Of a stretch of 64,000 nucleotides of DNA, positions 42,773-54,122 are shown piece after piece. This stretch comes from Sabellastarte sp. h YS-2021. Taxonomy: Eukaryota > Annelida > Polychaeta > Sabellida > Sabellidae. Under the pieces are notes generated by a model. It had not been told where the DNA came from. It searched no databases and saw only the letters and a list, made by a program, of their open reading frames with translations. Position 1 is the stretch's first letter. Each line of letters begins with the position of its first letter. The translations under genes were made by a program, and so were the position numbers. The stretch is taken from the NCBI GenBank assembly GCA_964017235.1, contig OZ024927.1, positions 47,001,293 to 47,065,292 of the forward strand, written 5' to 3'.

Positions 42773-43104
42773 GAACTACTTAACTGTAAATGGTAAAAAA
42801 AAATCCTTGGTTATGATAACTGTTGGTTATTAAATTAGCACGGATAAATGAGTACATAGTAGTACAGCTCCATTGTGTTAAACCTTATTGTGACACTTTA
42901 TGTTATTCTATTTTATCTCTATTTTTCTCTGTTTGTTTGTTTTGTTTGTATATATTGTTTTTGTTAAATGGTCAAAAAACAATAATGTCTTTAATATGTC
43001 ATTTCATAATCTAATTGATGTAATCAGCTGCTCGAAAATTAGACTTGAAATTAAAAGTATCATTAACATTGTGTTACATGGAGCTCTCTACCACAACTTC
43101 AAAA

Positions 43105-46100
43105 ATGTCTTTGCATAACACAATTAAAGTGTCATCGGCAAATGTTCAGGGCATATGGGATATGAATAAACGGATTGATGTGATTACATACTTACTAAAG
43201 GATGCTAATATAATTTGTCTTCAAGACACACACTTAACAAAGTTAGATACACATTGTTTAAGAACCAATTTTCCAAATTGTGAAATATTTATTGAAGGCA
43301 ATAGAACTAATGCTAGAGGGGTCTTAATTCTATTGAAAAAGAACTTTGAATACAAAATAAAATACTCAATGAGTGATAATACAGATAATTTACTGCTTCT
43401 AGATCTGGACTTGGGGGAAATAAGTCTGAGGTTAATAAATATATATGCCCCAAATACCGATAATCCAAGTTTTTTCAAAAAAGTTTCAAATTTTGTTGAG
43501 GAATCATCAGAAACATACTCCTTATTATGTGGAGATCTAAACCTTGTCCTTGATCCTAAGCTGGACTCATACAATTATGTAAGTATTACTAACCCAAAAG
43601 CCAGGGAAGTCTTATTACAGAATATGGATAAATACAATCTTACAGACATTTTTAGACAGCTACATCCAAAAGTTAAGCGATATACATGGCGACGAAAAAA
43701 TCCTATAAAGCAGGCCAGACTGGATTATGCTATTGGTACAAACAGTTTAATGGATATAATCCAGTCTTGTAAGATACTGCCTGGTTATAGAAGTGACCAT
43801 TCTAGATTAGAACTAGATCTGCTTCTTAATTCATTTACAAAAGGCAAAGGCATTTGGCGCTTAAACTGTAGCTTACTAAGAGATCCTGAATACTTAAAAT
43901 GTATTAAAAATTGCATAAGTGAAGTCAGACAACAATATGCCATTCCGGTCTACCAATTTGATAATTTAGACAAAATAGAGGATAAAGACATTCAGTTTAC
44001 AATATCAGACACAATGTTTCTCGAAATGCTCCTGTTGAATATAAGGGGTAATTCTATAAGATTTTCTAGTAGAGCTAAAAGGCAGCAGAATGATCAAGAA
44101 AAAGAATTACAAGAAGAAATTGCAAACCTTGAAAGCAGGGAAGATGAAGAAAACTTCGGACTAATTAATACCAAAAAGGAAAAACTCTCTAAACTACAGG
44201 GGTTCATGATTAGATCTAGAGTACAGGATATTTTACTAAACGAAAAGCCGACAAAGTTTTTTTGTAACCTAGAAAAAGCCAAATATATTGACAAGACTAT
44301 TAAAAAGGTTACCTTGCAAAATGGGAAAATTATCATTAACCAAAGGGATATTCTTAATCAAGTAAAATGCTTTTATGCAGATCTATTCTCATGTAAAAAC
44401 ATAGATGAGGACAATCTGAATGATTTTAAAAATACCCTACCAAACTCAAAAAAACTCTCACCCGAAGAATCAATAGGAATGAGTGGCCCTTTGACTATTA
44501 CAGAGTTAAGTAATGTGCTAAAAAGCATGAAACATAATAAAACTCCAGGACTAGATGGCTTTCCTGCCGAATTTTATAAAATATTCTGGAAAGAATTACA
44601 AACATTTATACTAAGGGCACTAAATGAGAGTTACCAAAAAGGGATTTTACCTCCAAGCTTCCGTCAAACAGTTATTAGTTGTTTGCCTAAAGGAAATAAA
44701 CCACGGGATGATCTAAAAAATTGGAGACCAATTTCGTTAACTAGTGTTTTATACAAAATGGCAACTAGTGCAATTGCATCACGTCTTAAAAAAGTTCTCC
44801 CTGATTTAATTTCAAATTGTCAAACCGGTTTTATAAAAGGTAGATTTATAGACGAAAGTACCAGATTAGTTTATGATATTATGAACTACACCGAAAAAAA
44901 GCAAAAAACAGGGCTACTGATGTTAATTGACTTTGAAAAGGCCTTTGATTCAATTTCCTGGAAATTTATGTATAAAGTCTTAAATCATTATAATTTTAGC
45001 AGCGAATTTATTAAATGGATTAACATATTTAACACAGAGATAACAGCTACAGTATTGCAGGTAGGTTTTTTGTCAGATTTCTTCCCAATTAAAAGAGGCT
45101 GTAAGCAGGGGGATCCAATAGCGCCTTATCTTTTTATTATATGTGCACAAATATTGTGTGAAATGATATTAACAAATAAAAATATCAAAGGGATAAAAAT
45201 TGGATCAGATGAATTCAAAATCTCTCAATTTGCTGATGACACCACATTGTTTATGGATGGTTCAGAGAGCTCCTTGCAGTATACATTGAATGTGTTAGAA
45301 ATTTTTGGATCACTATCAGGGTTAAAAATGAATTTATCAAAAACTAGGATGCTTTGGATAGGTAAAAAAAAAGGTTGTAAAGAAAAAATTAACTGTGGTA
45401 GACTTTTAAACTGGGATAGTAATAATTTCAGTTTATTAGGAATTACCTTTGATCTAAATCTATCAAATATACCACTGATCAACTATAACAATGCCATAAT
45501 TAAAATAGAAAACACCATAGCTTCATGGAAAAAAAGATCTTTAACACCCTTAGGTAAAATCACAGTTATTAAGTCTCTAATATTGTCTCAGTTGAACCAC
45601 CTTTTTATGTCAATTCCGCTACCTGGAAAAGGTTTCTGTGAAAATCTCAATAAAAAATTATACAACTTTGTTTGGGATGACAAACCCGAGAAAATTAAGC
45701 GTGTGATCCTATCTCAAAATAAGGTAAACGGAGGGCTCAAAATGCCAAACATTGTTAATTTTATAGATGCTTTAAAGTGTACTTGGATAAGAAGAATTCT
45801 TGTTTCACCTAACAGACCTTGGGTCAGGTTGTTTGAATCATCATATTGTTCTTTAAACGATTTGATTAATTACGGTCCCCGTTGGGGGATCAAAGTTAAG
45901 GATAATATTCAGAACGATTTTTGGAAAAAAATATTTTTGACATGGAATAATGTTTATAAAACCTGTCAATTGAAAACTGAGTCAGATATATTCAATACTC
46001 CTCTATGGTTCAATAGTAAACTATCGAATAGCAACTTAGTAAAAAACAATTGGAACAATCAAGGAATTTCTGTTATTGGACACATTGTTGATTCAAACCT

Positions 46101-46899
46101 TCAGATATTAAAAAAAGAAGATATTGAAAGCAAATATAATTTTCGGATTAATAACTTTTTAGACTACTTCCAATTGCATTCAACAGTGAAAAAATTCATA
46201 TCACAAAATTCTGCATTAGTAACCGAAAGGTCTTTCTTTTCACAACCGTTCATTCCCCATCATATTTCCATCTTGCTCAACTGTAAGCATGGTTGTAAAG
46301 GTATCTACAATATGATTAATGTACAAGAGGTGGAAAATAAATATAAGATGAAATGGAATAAAGATCTAAAATTGAATATCGATAATTCAACATGGAAAAG
46401 TATATTTAAACAGATTTTTTATAATATCCAAGACAATTCCTTGATATGGTTTCAATATAGACTGATCCATAGAATACTTGGCACTAAAGATTTACTCCGT
46501 AAAATGCAGTTAGAAGATTCAAACATCTGCAGAATATGTCAGTGTGAAACAGAATCCTTGATGCATCTGTTTGTTCATTGTTCACATGTTGTTAACCTAT
46601 GGTCAACCTTGGAGTCATTGATATACTCTTCTACATGTAAAAGATTAGTATTTTCACAAGAAGATATTATCTTAGGCTACCTATACAATGATAATAACTA
46701 CTATCCTGTAAATACCATCATAGCTGTCACAAAGAGTTATATTTTCTCAAGTGCAGTCCATGGGGCCATCCCAAACATCAATGCTTTGAAGCACAAACTT
46801 CAGAAACAATTTAGAGATCAGCTTCATGTAAATATGGAGATGAATAGGACTGATAAATTCAACTGTCAATGGCTCCCATACAGAAAATTATTTGTATAA
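43105..46899 (+). CDS. LINE-B ORF2: endonuclease, reverse transcriptase, zinc-finger
   Basis: Intact ORF of 1264 codons, starting at ATG 43105 (a TTA-initiated extension upstream is not used). The N-terminal ~235 residues are an APE-type endonuclease with SSANVQG, ICLQDTH, NIYAPN, LLCGDLNLVL, ARLDYAIG and YRSDHSRLE. The RT follows with NKTPGLDGFPAEFYK, NWRPISLTSVLYK, QTGFIKGRFIDESTRLV, LIDFEKAFDSISW (~609), KRGCKQGDPIAPYLF and QFADDTTLF (FADD ~709-712). The C-terminus has a zf-RVT knuckle CRICQCETESLMHLFVHC (~1140). All RT catalytic Asp are present; the endonuclease has D in place of E in QETH. The copy could in principle still be active for ORF2. Confidence 0.95.
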   Translation: MSLHNTIKVSSANVQGIWDMNKRIDVITYLLKDANIICLQDTHLTKLDTHCLRTNFPNCEIFIEGNRTNARGVLILLKKNFEYKIKYSMSDNTDNLLLLDLDLGEISLRLINIYAPNTDNPSFFKKVSNFVEESSETYSLLCGDLNLVLDPKLDSYNYVSITNPKAREVLLQNMDKYNLTDIFRQLHPKVKRYTWRRKNPIKQARLDYAIGTNSLMDIIQSCKILPGYRSDHSRLELDLLLNSFTKGKGIWRLNCSLLRDPEYLKCIKNCISEVRQQYAIPVYQFDNLDKIEDKDIQFTISDTMFLEMLLLNIRGNSIRFSSRAKRQQNDQEKELQEEIANLESREDEENFGLINTKKEKLSKLQGFMIRSRVQDILLNEKPTKFFCNLEKAKYIDKTIKKVTLQNGKIIINQRDILNQVKCFYADLFSCKNIDEDNLNDFKNTLPNSKKLSPEESIGMSGPLTITELSNVLKSMKHNKTPGLDGFPAEFYKIFWKELQTFILRALNESYQKGILPPSFRQTVISCLPKGNKPRDDLKNWRPISLTSVLYKMATSAIASRLKKVLPDLISNCQTGFIKGRFIDESTRLVYDIMNYTEKKQKTGLLMLIDFEKAFDSISWKFMYKVLNHYNFSSEFIKWINIFNTEITATVLQVGFLSDFFPIKRGCKQGDPIAPYLFIICAQILCEMILTNKNIKGIKIGSDEFKISQFADDTTLFMDGSESSLQYTLNVLEIFGSLSGLKMNLSKTRMLWIGKKKGCKEKINCGRLLNWDSNNFSLLGITFDLNLSNIPLINYNNAIIKIENTIASWKKRSLTPLGKITVIKSLILSQLNHLFMSIPLPGKGFCENLNKKLYNFVWDDKPEKIKRVILSQNKVNGGLKMPNIVNFIDALKCTWIRRILVSPNRPWVRLFESSYCSLNDLINYGPRWGIKVKDNIQNDFWKKIFLTWNNVYKTCQLKTESDIFNTPLWFNSKLSNSNLVKNNWNNQGISVIGHIVDSNLQILKKEDIESKYNFRINNFLDYFQLHSTVKKFISQNSALVTERSFFSQPFIPHHISILLNCKHGCKGIYNMINVQEVENKYKMKWNKDLKLNIDNSTWKSIFKQIFYNIQDNSLIWFQYRLIHRILGTKDLLRKMQLEDSNICRICQCETESLMHLFVHCSHVVNLWSTLESLIYSSTCKRLVFSQEDIILGYLYNDNNYYPVNTIIAVTKSYIFSSAVHGAIPNINALKHKLQKQFRDQLHVNMEMNRTDKFNCQWLPYRKLFV

Positions 46900-47048
46900 T
46901 TTTTTTTTTTCCCCTGATTTTAAGAACATATACCAATACGTGTCCAGATGTAACTTTATGAGTTATTATAAGAGCAGTTAATTTTAAACTAAAAATTGTA
47001 CTATATTACTTGTATGGGTATTAATAAAAAAATAAATAAAAAAAAAAA

Positions 47049-47061
47049 TTTTAAAAGCCAA
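47049..47061. repeat. LINE-B target-site duplication, right copy
   Basis: TTTTAAAAGCCAA following the A8 end of the tail; see the left copy at 40016-40032. Confidence 0.9.
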
Positions 47062-47239
47062 AGTTACATCAAAGCCAAAGAAAGGTGACCATTAAAATTT
47101 TGAAAATACAAATTTAAGATGATTATAACGATAGGGGAGGGCCGAGCCCCCAAATTAGAGAAAGAATTTAGAATGAGTGAAATGATAATATGCAGAAGTA
47201 TTAACATTCATGTGGATTCCTCAAACCCAAACACAGCAT

Positions 47240-48123
47240 TTATAAAGCATATAATTCAGCGAAAGTAGAGGCAACTTGAGAAGCATTATCAGGATTACTA
47301 TGAATATATTGCCATACACAGTCTGAAGACCAGGTGCCCTGCATTTTTATTTGGTGAAGGGGAACATGACAGGAGAAGGCTAAGGAGGCACCAGATCTCC
47401 TGAAAGAATGGAATGTGAAATAATGAGGTGAATAGCCCATTTTAACATTAAGCAGGGACAAAGTTTTTCTTACTTTTGAATCAATAAGTGCTTTCCAACC
47501 CTATTGGTACCTAAACTGAAAAAGTGGGTCATTACCACTGGGAGAATACATTTTTAGCATTTTTGAGAGGGCCCTGACAGGACAAATGGTGGCTCTACCT
47601 AATTTGGGAAGAGAAATCAACTTGACTTTGTCACGTGATTGGATAGTCTTTGACCATTTAATAAGTACTTTTACTGTATCAGAATCAAAGAAAATATCAC
47701 CAGCAGCTAAGTGCCTGGTAAAATCAAAAGAGGACAATGAATGAGGGCATAGGTTTGAAAGGCAAAAAAAGCCAAAGTTTTAAAGACTTTGCCCATATAA
47801 ATTTTATCACAAAACCCCACCAGGGAATACAGATCTTGAATACCAATGATATTACATTTTGATATGCACAGGGGTCGATTTATCCTCAAAGATTTCACAT
47901 AATAGTGTAATTTTTTATCATCACAAACTACAGATGGAAGCCCATAGATAATAAATTTAGCTTTCAATGCAGCTAGGTAGTTGCTTTGCATACTTGAAGA
48001 TACACCATTTACATTAAGGCATTCCAGAAATGCAAGTAAAGTGCCCACAGTGATCTGAGACCATGAAATACACATGTACACACAAAAGGCTACAAATGTT
48101 CTGAACATAGCACTGTAGGCCAC
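47240..48123 (-). pseudogene. Tyrosine recombinase of Ngaro-like copy 2, broken
   Basis: Three frame-shifted pieces align with the intact recombinase of copy 1: 48123-47707 (AYSAMFRTFVAFCVYM, LRINRPLCISKCNIIG), 47737-47501 (FDFTRHLAAGDIFF, LIKWSKTIQSRDKV) and 47461-47240 (FHSFRRSGASLAF, MQGTWSSDCVWQYIHS). The FxRLSNL segment with the first catalytic Arg is disrupted between pieces 1 and 2, and the His before GTW is Gln here. The Tyr is kept. Confidence 0.75.
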
Positions 48124-48281
48124 CTGGGTACTTGGTCAGAAGGCCGAATTGAGATGCGGCATGGCTTTCTCGCTCAGACTCTTGAGTCCAGAGCAACCTA
48201 AAAACAAAGCATAGTATCAGTATTAGAACATATCACTTAGATATCATTATCAAACTCTAGCATGTCCAAAGATAGAGCATG

Positions 48282-50584
48282 CTAGTGAAAATTTGGTACT
48301 AACTGTTTGAGAGCTGCATAATTATCACTGGTGTAAGACCACCTAGACAACAAGTTAGCAATACAATTACTTTTGCCCCTAATGTGACTAAAGACAAAGT
48401 TTATAACAAATTTTGCTACCCAGAGCCAAATGTTTCTAGCACATGCTGCCAGATAAGGATCTTTCATCCTGCCAGATTGCAAAACTCAGACCACTGCACC
48501 GCACAAAAGATTTGAACCGATTTCTTTGACCACTGGTGGCAGAACATCTTTGTGGCCACTAGGATATTGACCATCTCTAAGTGGCCAATATTTAGGCTTC
48601 TAAATCCTAAAGGAATTTTTAGGTGATACACCTGACTTCCATATATGCCACCCAGGCCCTGAAGGCACGCATCCAGATGAGTTTGACAGACAAGGCGACA
48701 CCATTGAAATGAGGAAGAAAATTTTTAAACCATCTGAGGTCTCTATAAAAAGCAGGAGTGAGTTTTATGTAAGCAGCATTGTGAGTATTTCTAAGGAGTT
48801 CTAACATCCTATTGAGGAAGAATCTTGCAGGTTTTACACATTTACGTATGTACAATAAATGGCCAAGGAGGGATTGCAATTGCCTTTTTGTACAGGATTT
48901 TTTACCCTGCCAGTCAATGACCATGTCTGAGATGGCTTGCATTTTTTCAGGGGGTATGGAGACAGAACCATTTGCAGTGTCAATTTTTATGCCCAAACAG
49001 GTAACTTGAGTACTTGGCGGTACTAATTATTTCTCACTAATAGTGAGACCTAAGTGGTGGAGTAAACTTACCAAGGTTTGAAAAGAAGCCTCAGCCTCAG
49101 TAGGTGTACCAATATAATCATCCACATAGCCGACAATTTTGTGACCATTTTTTTCTCATGATAAATCTGACGGCATCGCTACATCTCTGAAAAATTTGGG
49201 AACCATGCCTGCTCCAATATGGGACACAGGTATCAAGGTAAACATGACGCCAGGAGAGACCTAACAAGTCATAATCCAATGGATCCACCTTTATATGACG
49301 AAAGGCTCTGGATATATCCACCTTATAAAGTTGACAGCCCCTGCCAATTGCTTTAACTTGGTCAGTGATATGGTCAATAGTTTGGAGACTTAAAGTGAAG
49401 TCTGTGCCGAGATAAGAATGCTTAACTATGCCACCATTAACAGATTCGCCAATTGGCCAACTCAAATCTACAATTACGCTACGATTTTCTGAGTTCGGTT
49501 TTTCTCTTGTCAAAAATGGGGATATATGCCCACCAGTACATGGATGTCCCTCAAAGGGACCCACAATGGCTTTATGGTGAAGTTTCTCATCGAGATAAAC
49601 CTCTATGTCCCTGGGAAAATTTAGAGCTGATTTGTGGTTTTCCCCCTTCCACCTAAGGGGAGAATTCCGATTGAAATCGAGAGGGAAGCCAAAATAAAGT
49701 AAGTTAATAAGCTGAGAATCCCAATAGTCATGTAATTCAGCTTTCCAAGCTTCTAAATTTAACTGTGAATCGACTTTCAACCTTGCTCCTAGATAGTTTG
49801 GTTTATGGAAGCTTTTGACAATATTATGAGCTTTTATAGGGCAGTAATCCGAAATAACATGTACTTCAGTACTGTCAGATAAACGAAATTCCCCAAGGGG
49901 AATAAATCCAAACTCAAAATCTGTTTGAATTTTCCACATTTTGTACGATTTTGCATTACAATTTGCAACATTTTCAATGTCATGACACGGCCGGATAAGA
50001 ATGGAATTAATATACTTATCCTCAAGTCCGTTAATGTCATATAACTTTATTTTCTCTGATCCGACTTTGGCAGCATTTTCCACATTTTTCCTGTTTATAA
50101 TATCAGCTTCTGCTTTTTTACTACATATAACCCGCTTAATATCGCTGCAAGGGACAATAGATTTACTATGGTCTGCATTTACAACGACAGGGACAGTGAT
50201 AGCCTTTCTACTGGCTTTGCCAGCAGCAACCTCTGAGTACAAACGATCATCACAGAAGGAAAGTTGAGGGACATTTTTCTTTTGTCTGCCGCCATCTTGG
50301 GCAAAACTGTACTGACTGGGATTAACAGACGCCTGGTTTGTCACAGAACTATGAAACCATTTACATGCTTTCTCTTTTTTCATAGCCATCATAGCTTCAA
50401 CATCACATAGTTTGTAACTAGAATTAATTACAAAACGCGTTCTGTACTTTTCAACTTTTGCAGAAGTTTTCACACAACTGTTAATATCTTTTGACATTGA
50501 CACATTTTGGTTTTCACCAGGATCATGAGACAAGAAGCTGTCCAAAGGTTGGGACACCTCAGGACAGCCCCTCCTTTTCTGCAT
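48282..50584 (-). pseudogene. Ngaro-like pol (RT-RNase H), copy 2, broken
   Basis: Overlaps gag by 26 bases in another frame, as gag-pol pairs often do. 50584-49118 carries a Lys-rich linker, KIKLYDINGLEDKYINSIL, YFGFPLDFNRNSP, LTREKPNSENRSVIVDLSWPI, LYKVDISRAFRHIKVDP and SRHGSQIFQRCSDAVRF. At an A7 run (~49150) the frame shifts; the following frame has an intact YVDDY box and then a TAA in place of a Lys. 48996-48619 continues with IDTANGSVSIPPEK and RH-flanking helices. 48482-48282 ends RNase H (DPYLAACARNIW, HIRGKSNCIANLLSRW), with the CDN active-site segment damaged just before it. Confidence 0.8.
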
Positions 50585-51579
50585 GATTTAACTGCTTACC
50601 TTTATCTAGGCAGTGAGCACAGATGTGTTTATGTATCTTACCATTTGTCTCATGGTCCTTAGTGAAAGTACATGACCCAGTTTGAAACATTTTACAGAAC
50701 CAAGGACGTTTGCCAGAATCATGACCATTCCTACTGAAATTTTTAGGGCTTTGCATGTGCTTTTGGGCATGTGCTCTTCTAATTCTGTCGATATGACATG
50801 TGTCATCCCAGGAAACCGCCCCCCTTTCCATGTCACAAAGTAACACTGCATGTGACGCTTTCGCACCTTGCCAACTGAAATCAGTGGCGTCCTCCATGAG
50901 GTCTGACAGATAATTTAACATGTTTTCCCTAGTCTTGTTGGTTTTTTCCTCTAGAATGTTTCTGGCAAATCCCTGAACCCATTGACTCCATGACAATTGA
51001 TCATATGATACTCTTTGTTTGCTATTACCACCTAAAATGGTGTCATGGGGCCAGGCCACTTTCTTATGTACCAAAATATCAACATTACCACCACGTTTTG
51101 ATTTGAACTTTTGCTTACCCTGTCCTTGTGGAGTAAAAGTACAATCTTCTAATTCACGTAACCTATTATCAACCTGTCTCTGAATGTCCCTAGCAGATTT
51201 CAGATGACTCAAACTTGGTCATCTGATGATGAGTCACTATCTTTACTGTGGTTAACTTGTGAAGATTTTTGAGCCAACGAGAGACTACTTATCTTTTTGG
51301 TGTGTCCTGTGCAATGCTTGACCTCAGGAAACTCGTCCTCCATATTGTCCAATCTGTTGTTGACTTTCTGTAGTTGAATCAATATTTGTTGCTGAACATC
51401 TGATGTACCACTAGGTGAAGGTTGACGCCTCTTAGGTGACCCAGAAACTGAACTGTCTGTAGACAGTCTGGTCCTAGCTCCCTCTTCGTCATCTGGCATG
51501 TATTTGCATTTTTTCCAGTAGGTGGCACATGCCTTCCCAGGCATTTGGAACACTTTGACTTTTGACCGGGCATGTCCAA
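50559..51579 (-). pseudogene. Ngaro-like gag, copy 2
   Basis: The first part (to 51209) is Ser/Asp-rich with QQQILIQLQKVNNRLDNME, a short coiled coil. The second part (51212-50559), one base out of frame, has SYDQLSWSQWVQGFARNIL and a C-terminal zinc-finger-like region: WFCKMFQTGSCTFTKDH and HKHICAHCLDKGKQLNH. This is the nucleocapsid-like end of Ngaro gag proteins. The TTTGA junction at 51209-51214 looks like a one-base loss. Confidence 0.7.
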
Positions 51580-51586
51580 GCCCCTT

Positions 51587-51612
51587 GTATATATATATAT
51601 ATATATATATAT
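51587..51612. repeat. (AT)n microsatellite
   Basis: About 13 AT units, near the 5' end of Ngaro-like copy 2. Confidence 0.95.
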
Positions 51613-53375
51613 TTATGAGTCAGTGTCCTAACAGATCTGTAAAAACACAATACACAGTGCACTGATAGACTTTACGTTATGCTTGACTTAACTTTAGGGA
51701 CAATTTTCACTGAATGAAATCAATCTCGGCCCAAAAGGGCAATTGCAAAAATGACATAGGTTAGACCGTCCCTCTTGAGCAAAAAGTCAAGCTTAAGGTT
51801 GTCTAATCAGTGCACTATCATGGATGGCAAAAGTTCTTCACAGCAGGTGACAGTTCTCATTGTAATCAACAGTCAAATGTCGAAATTATAGCACAATCAT
51901 TAAAATAGTTTGTATAAAATCAAGTTTCCATAAAACGTAAAACAAGTAAAATCATATAAAATTCTGTAAATATCATATAACTTCTAGGAGCCCAATAAAT
52001 TTTCATGTATACAGTTCTGGCTCCAAAACTAAACTGAGGGAGTCAGAATTCAATTTTCATGAAGGTAAGAGTCCGAACGAATCAGGGGCTAGTGTTACTG
52101 CATTCCTAGAATTGACCTTATGCTTATTCATGAAGTAATTCCCGCCATGCCCTCTGGCCTATATTCCCCCAATTAATTTAAATATTACTAGGGAGTTGCC
52201 AGGACCACGGGAATTCCCCAAACCAGATAAACCCAAAGACTGAAGCCCAAGAACTTAAGGTAGGGGCCAAAGGAACTGACCCCCCGAGTGCCCGAATACT
52301 CAGGATGAATCTTTCTGCTACTGTTTTGACTACTGTGACTTATTTAATAATTTTATTTCTTTTAAAAATATTGGATTAATAAACATGTATATGTAAGGCC
52401 CAATCTATTAAATTGCCCATTTTGTGAAATAGGCAAGAGTTTCAATTAAGTAAGCCACATGTGTAGTCAATGTGGGTTAAGGTAAAGGGGGGACTTAAAT
52501 TGTAAATTATAAAGACTGAAGACACTGTTTTAGTACTGTTCATATGCAATAAATATGTGTTTAATGTATAGCTGATGGTTGAGTTAATAAGAGACATGTT
52601 TTATTTAAATCAATGTCTAGTCAAATGAAATATGTCTGTTTTATTACATATCTAGAACTATGGTTATCAATTTCTTCGGTAAAATATGATTTTTTGCATA
52701 AACATTTGAATACAATGAAACATTATTTTATGTGTATTCCCACAGTTAGCAGCTAAACACGTTTCAGGCATTCTTCTTTTGGTCTAAAATTATAAACAAA
52801 TGCTTCAATGCACAACTGTGCTCTCAGGGGGATTCCTCTTAGGTATATAGAATCAATAGTTTCTTTGTTGTAATTATACATAATATTGAAATATATCCAC
52901 CAATACAACAAAAACTTTTAGCTGTAAAACGTTTCTGTTGTATGCAGATAAGTGATTTACAGAAATTGGTAAAACTTGAGCTACATAAGTTGTACACAAA
53001 TTAAGACCTATTTTATTTCTACAAAAATACACCAAATACTTACTGGAGAATTTGTTCTAATTGAATAATTATTTTGTATTAAGAAAGAAATAATTTTATT
53101 ATGAGTCTGTGAGGTATTTAAAGTCAGATTTTAACATTTTTAAAAATTGAAGTAGTAATTACTTGATTCAGTAACAAAACAGCATAAATCCAATTAAAAA
53201 CACTGCTCTGTATATTGCAGATGCTAAACATAAAGATAATACCAAAATGATGCTATAAATGCTTTGTAATTAAGATAACAAAAGGCTTTTTAGACTTTTG
53301 TAGTGATGTGTGTCTACCAGGGATTTGTTGTATTCATGTGATAATGTGTGTACAGGTGATCCAGGGGTTAAATGT
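51613..53375. other. No recognisable gene
   Basis: AT-rich sequence. 51613-52300 may include the 5' untranslated end of Ngaro-like copy 2. I see no exon, RNA gene or named repeat. Confidence 0.4.
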
Positions 53376-53613
53376 TCAGTGGGGCAGTTTTCTGTGTAGA
53401 CTTTCATCAAGTCCTTTTGTCTCAGGTATTATATGAGGATTGTACGACTTTTTTACCAGAATGTGGGGCTGACAAAAGTTGTATTTCTCTAGACAGAAGC
53501 TTTTATACTCATCAAGTGGGTTCATAATGATTTCATGTATGTCAGATTTGCTGAAATGAGAAATACAAAGACTTGGAGCAAGTCTATTTTCTGTGGGGAA
53601 GCTAAACAAAAGC
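53376..53613 (-). CDS. Candidate terminal exon of an unidentified host gene
   Basis: After TTTGTTTAGCTTCCCCACAG, a good acceptor near 53605, an open frame of ~70 codons ends at TGA 53376. It has ordinary protein composition, with SLCISHFSKSDIHEIIMNPL and KYNFCQPHILVKKSYNPHI. I recognise no family and have not found the preceding exon. Confidence 0.35.
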
Positions 53614-54084
53614 ACTTTTTTTGACTTTCCAAGTGATTATGTGAATATTTATCTACTGTGTTGGGTACATTTATTACGCACCACGGAGAACGCGTCTTTT
53701 CAAAAATGCAGTAAGAAAAACATATTACGGGGAATATTGTGTACTTTTTTATTCTATTATCCAGTATTTTAAGTTTATTGTATTATCTACCTGATGTAAA
53801 TTTGATTTTTTATCCCCTATAACTCTTACAGTGATTTTACAATATATCGGGTATTATTGCCCACCTAGCCGGGAATTACCGGTAACTGTTTCTCAATCTA
53901 TCATGCTTATTGTATATTCTGCTAACTGTGTGTAATTTTAAATTGGCTCATTACTCTCATAGATGGTTTATTATTGCATTGCAGCTTCTTTTGTCAGTTT
54001 CCAGTATATTTTAGTATAAAAATACTCTTTGTGTTGTGGTTGGTTTTAGTTCATAAGGTTGGCTTTAGTGTGGGTTGCTAGGGT

Positions 54085-54108
54085 GCCCGTGAGTCGCCCA
54101 CGGGACGA
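54085..54108 (+). other. Hairpin in CR1 5' region
   Basis: GCCCGTG pairs with CCACGGG-like sequence (CCCGTG/CACGGG) about 20 bp before the CR1 frame. Confidence 0.4.
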
Positions 54109-54122
54109 AGTTTCAAGGGTTA

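Larger units (their letters stand above)
40033..47048 (+). mobile_element. LINE-B: Tx1/L1-like LINE, 5'-truncated inside ORF1
   Basis: A 7,016-bp insertion bounded by a 13-17 bp target duplication and an A-rich tail (AATAAATAAAAAAAA). Contents in order: truncated ORF1, SGNH frame, tandem hairpin array, ORF2, ~130-bp 3' UTR. ORF2 is intact. The left boundary falls within the ORF1 RRM, so this is a 5'-truncated yet very long copy. It interrupts sequence adjoining Ngaro-like copy 2. Confidence 0.92.
47240..51579 (-). mobile_element. Ngaro-like YR retrotransposon, copy 2
   Basis: The same family as copy 1 (35437-39469) on the opposite strand, with gag, RT, RNase H and recombinase in order from 51579 down to 47240. 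It keeps the gag that copy 1 lacks. Every ORF boundary has a frameshift or stop, so it is defective. The terminal repeats were not resolved; an (AT)n tract at 51587-51612 lies near its 5' end. Confidence 0.8.
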
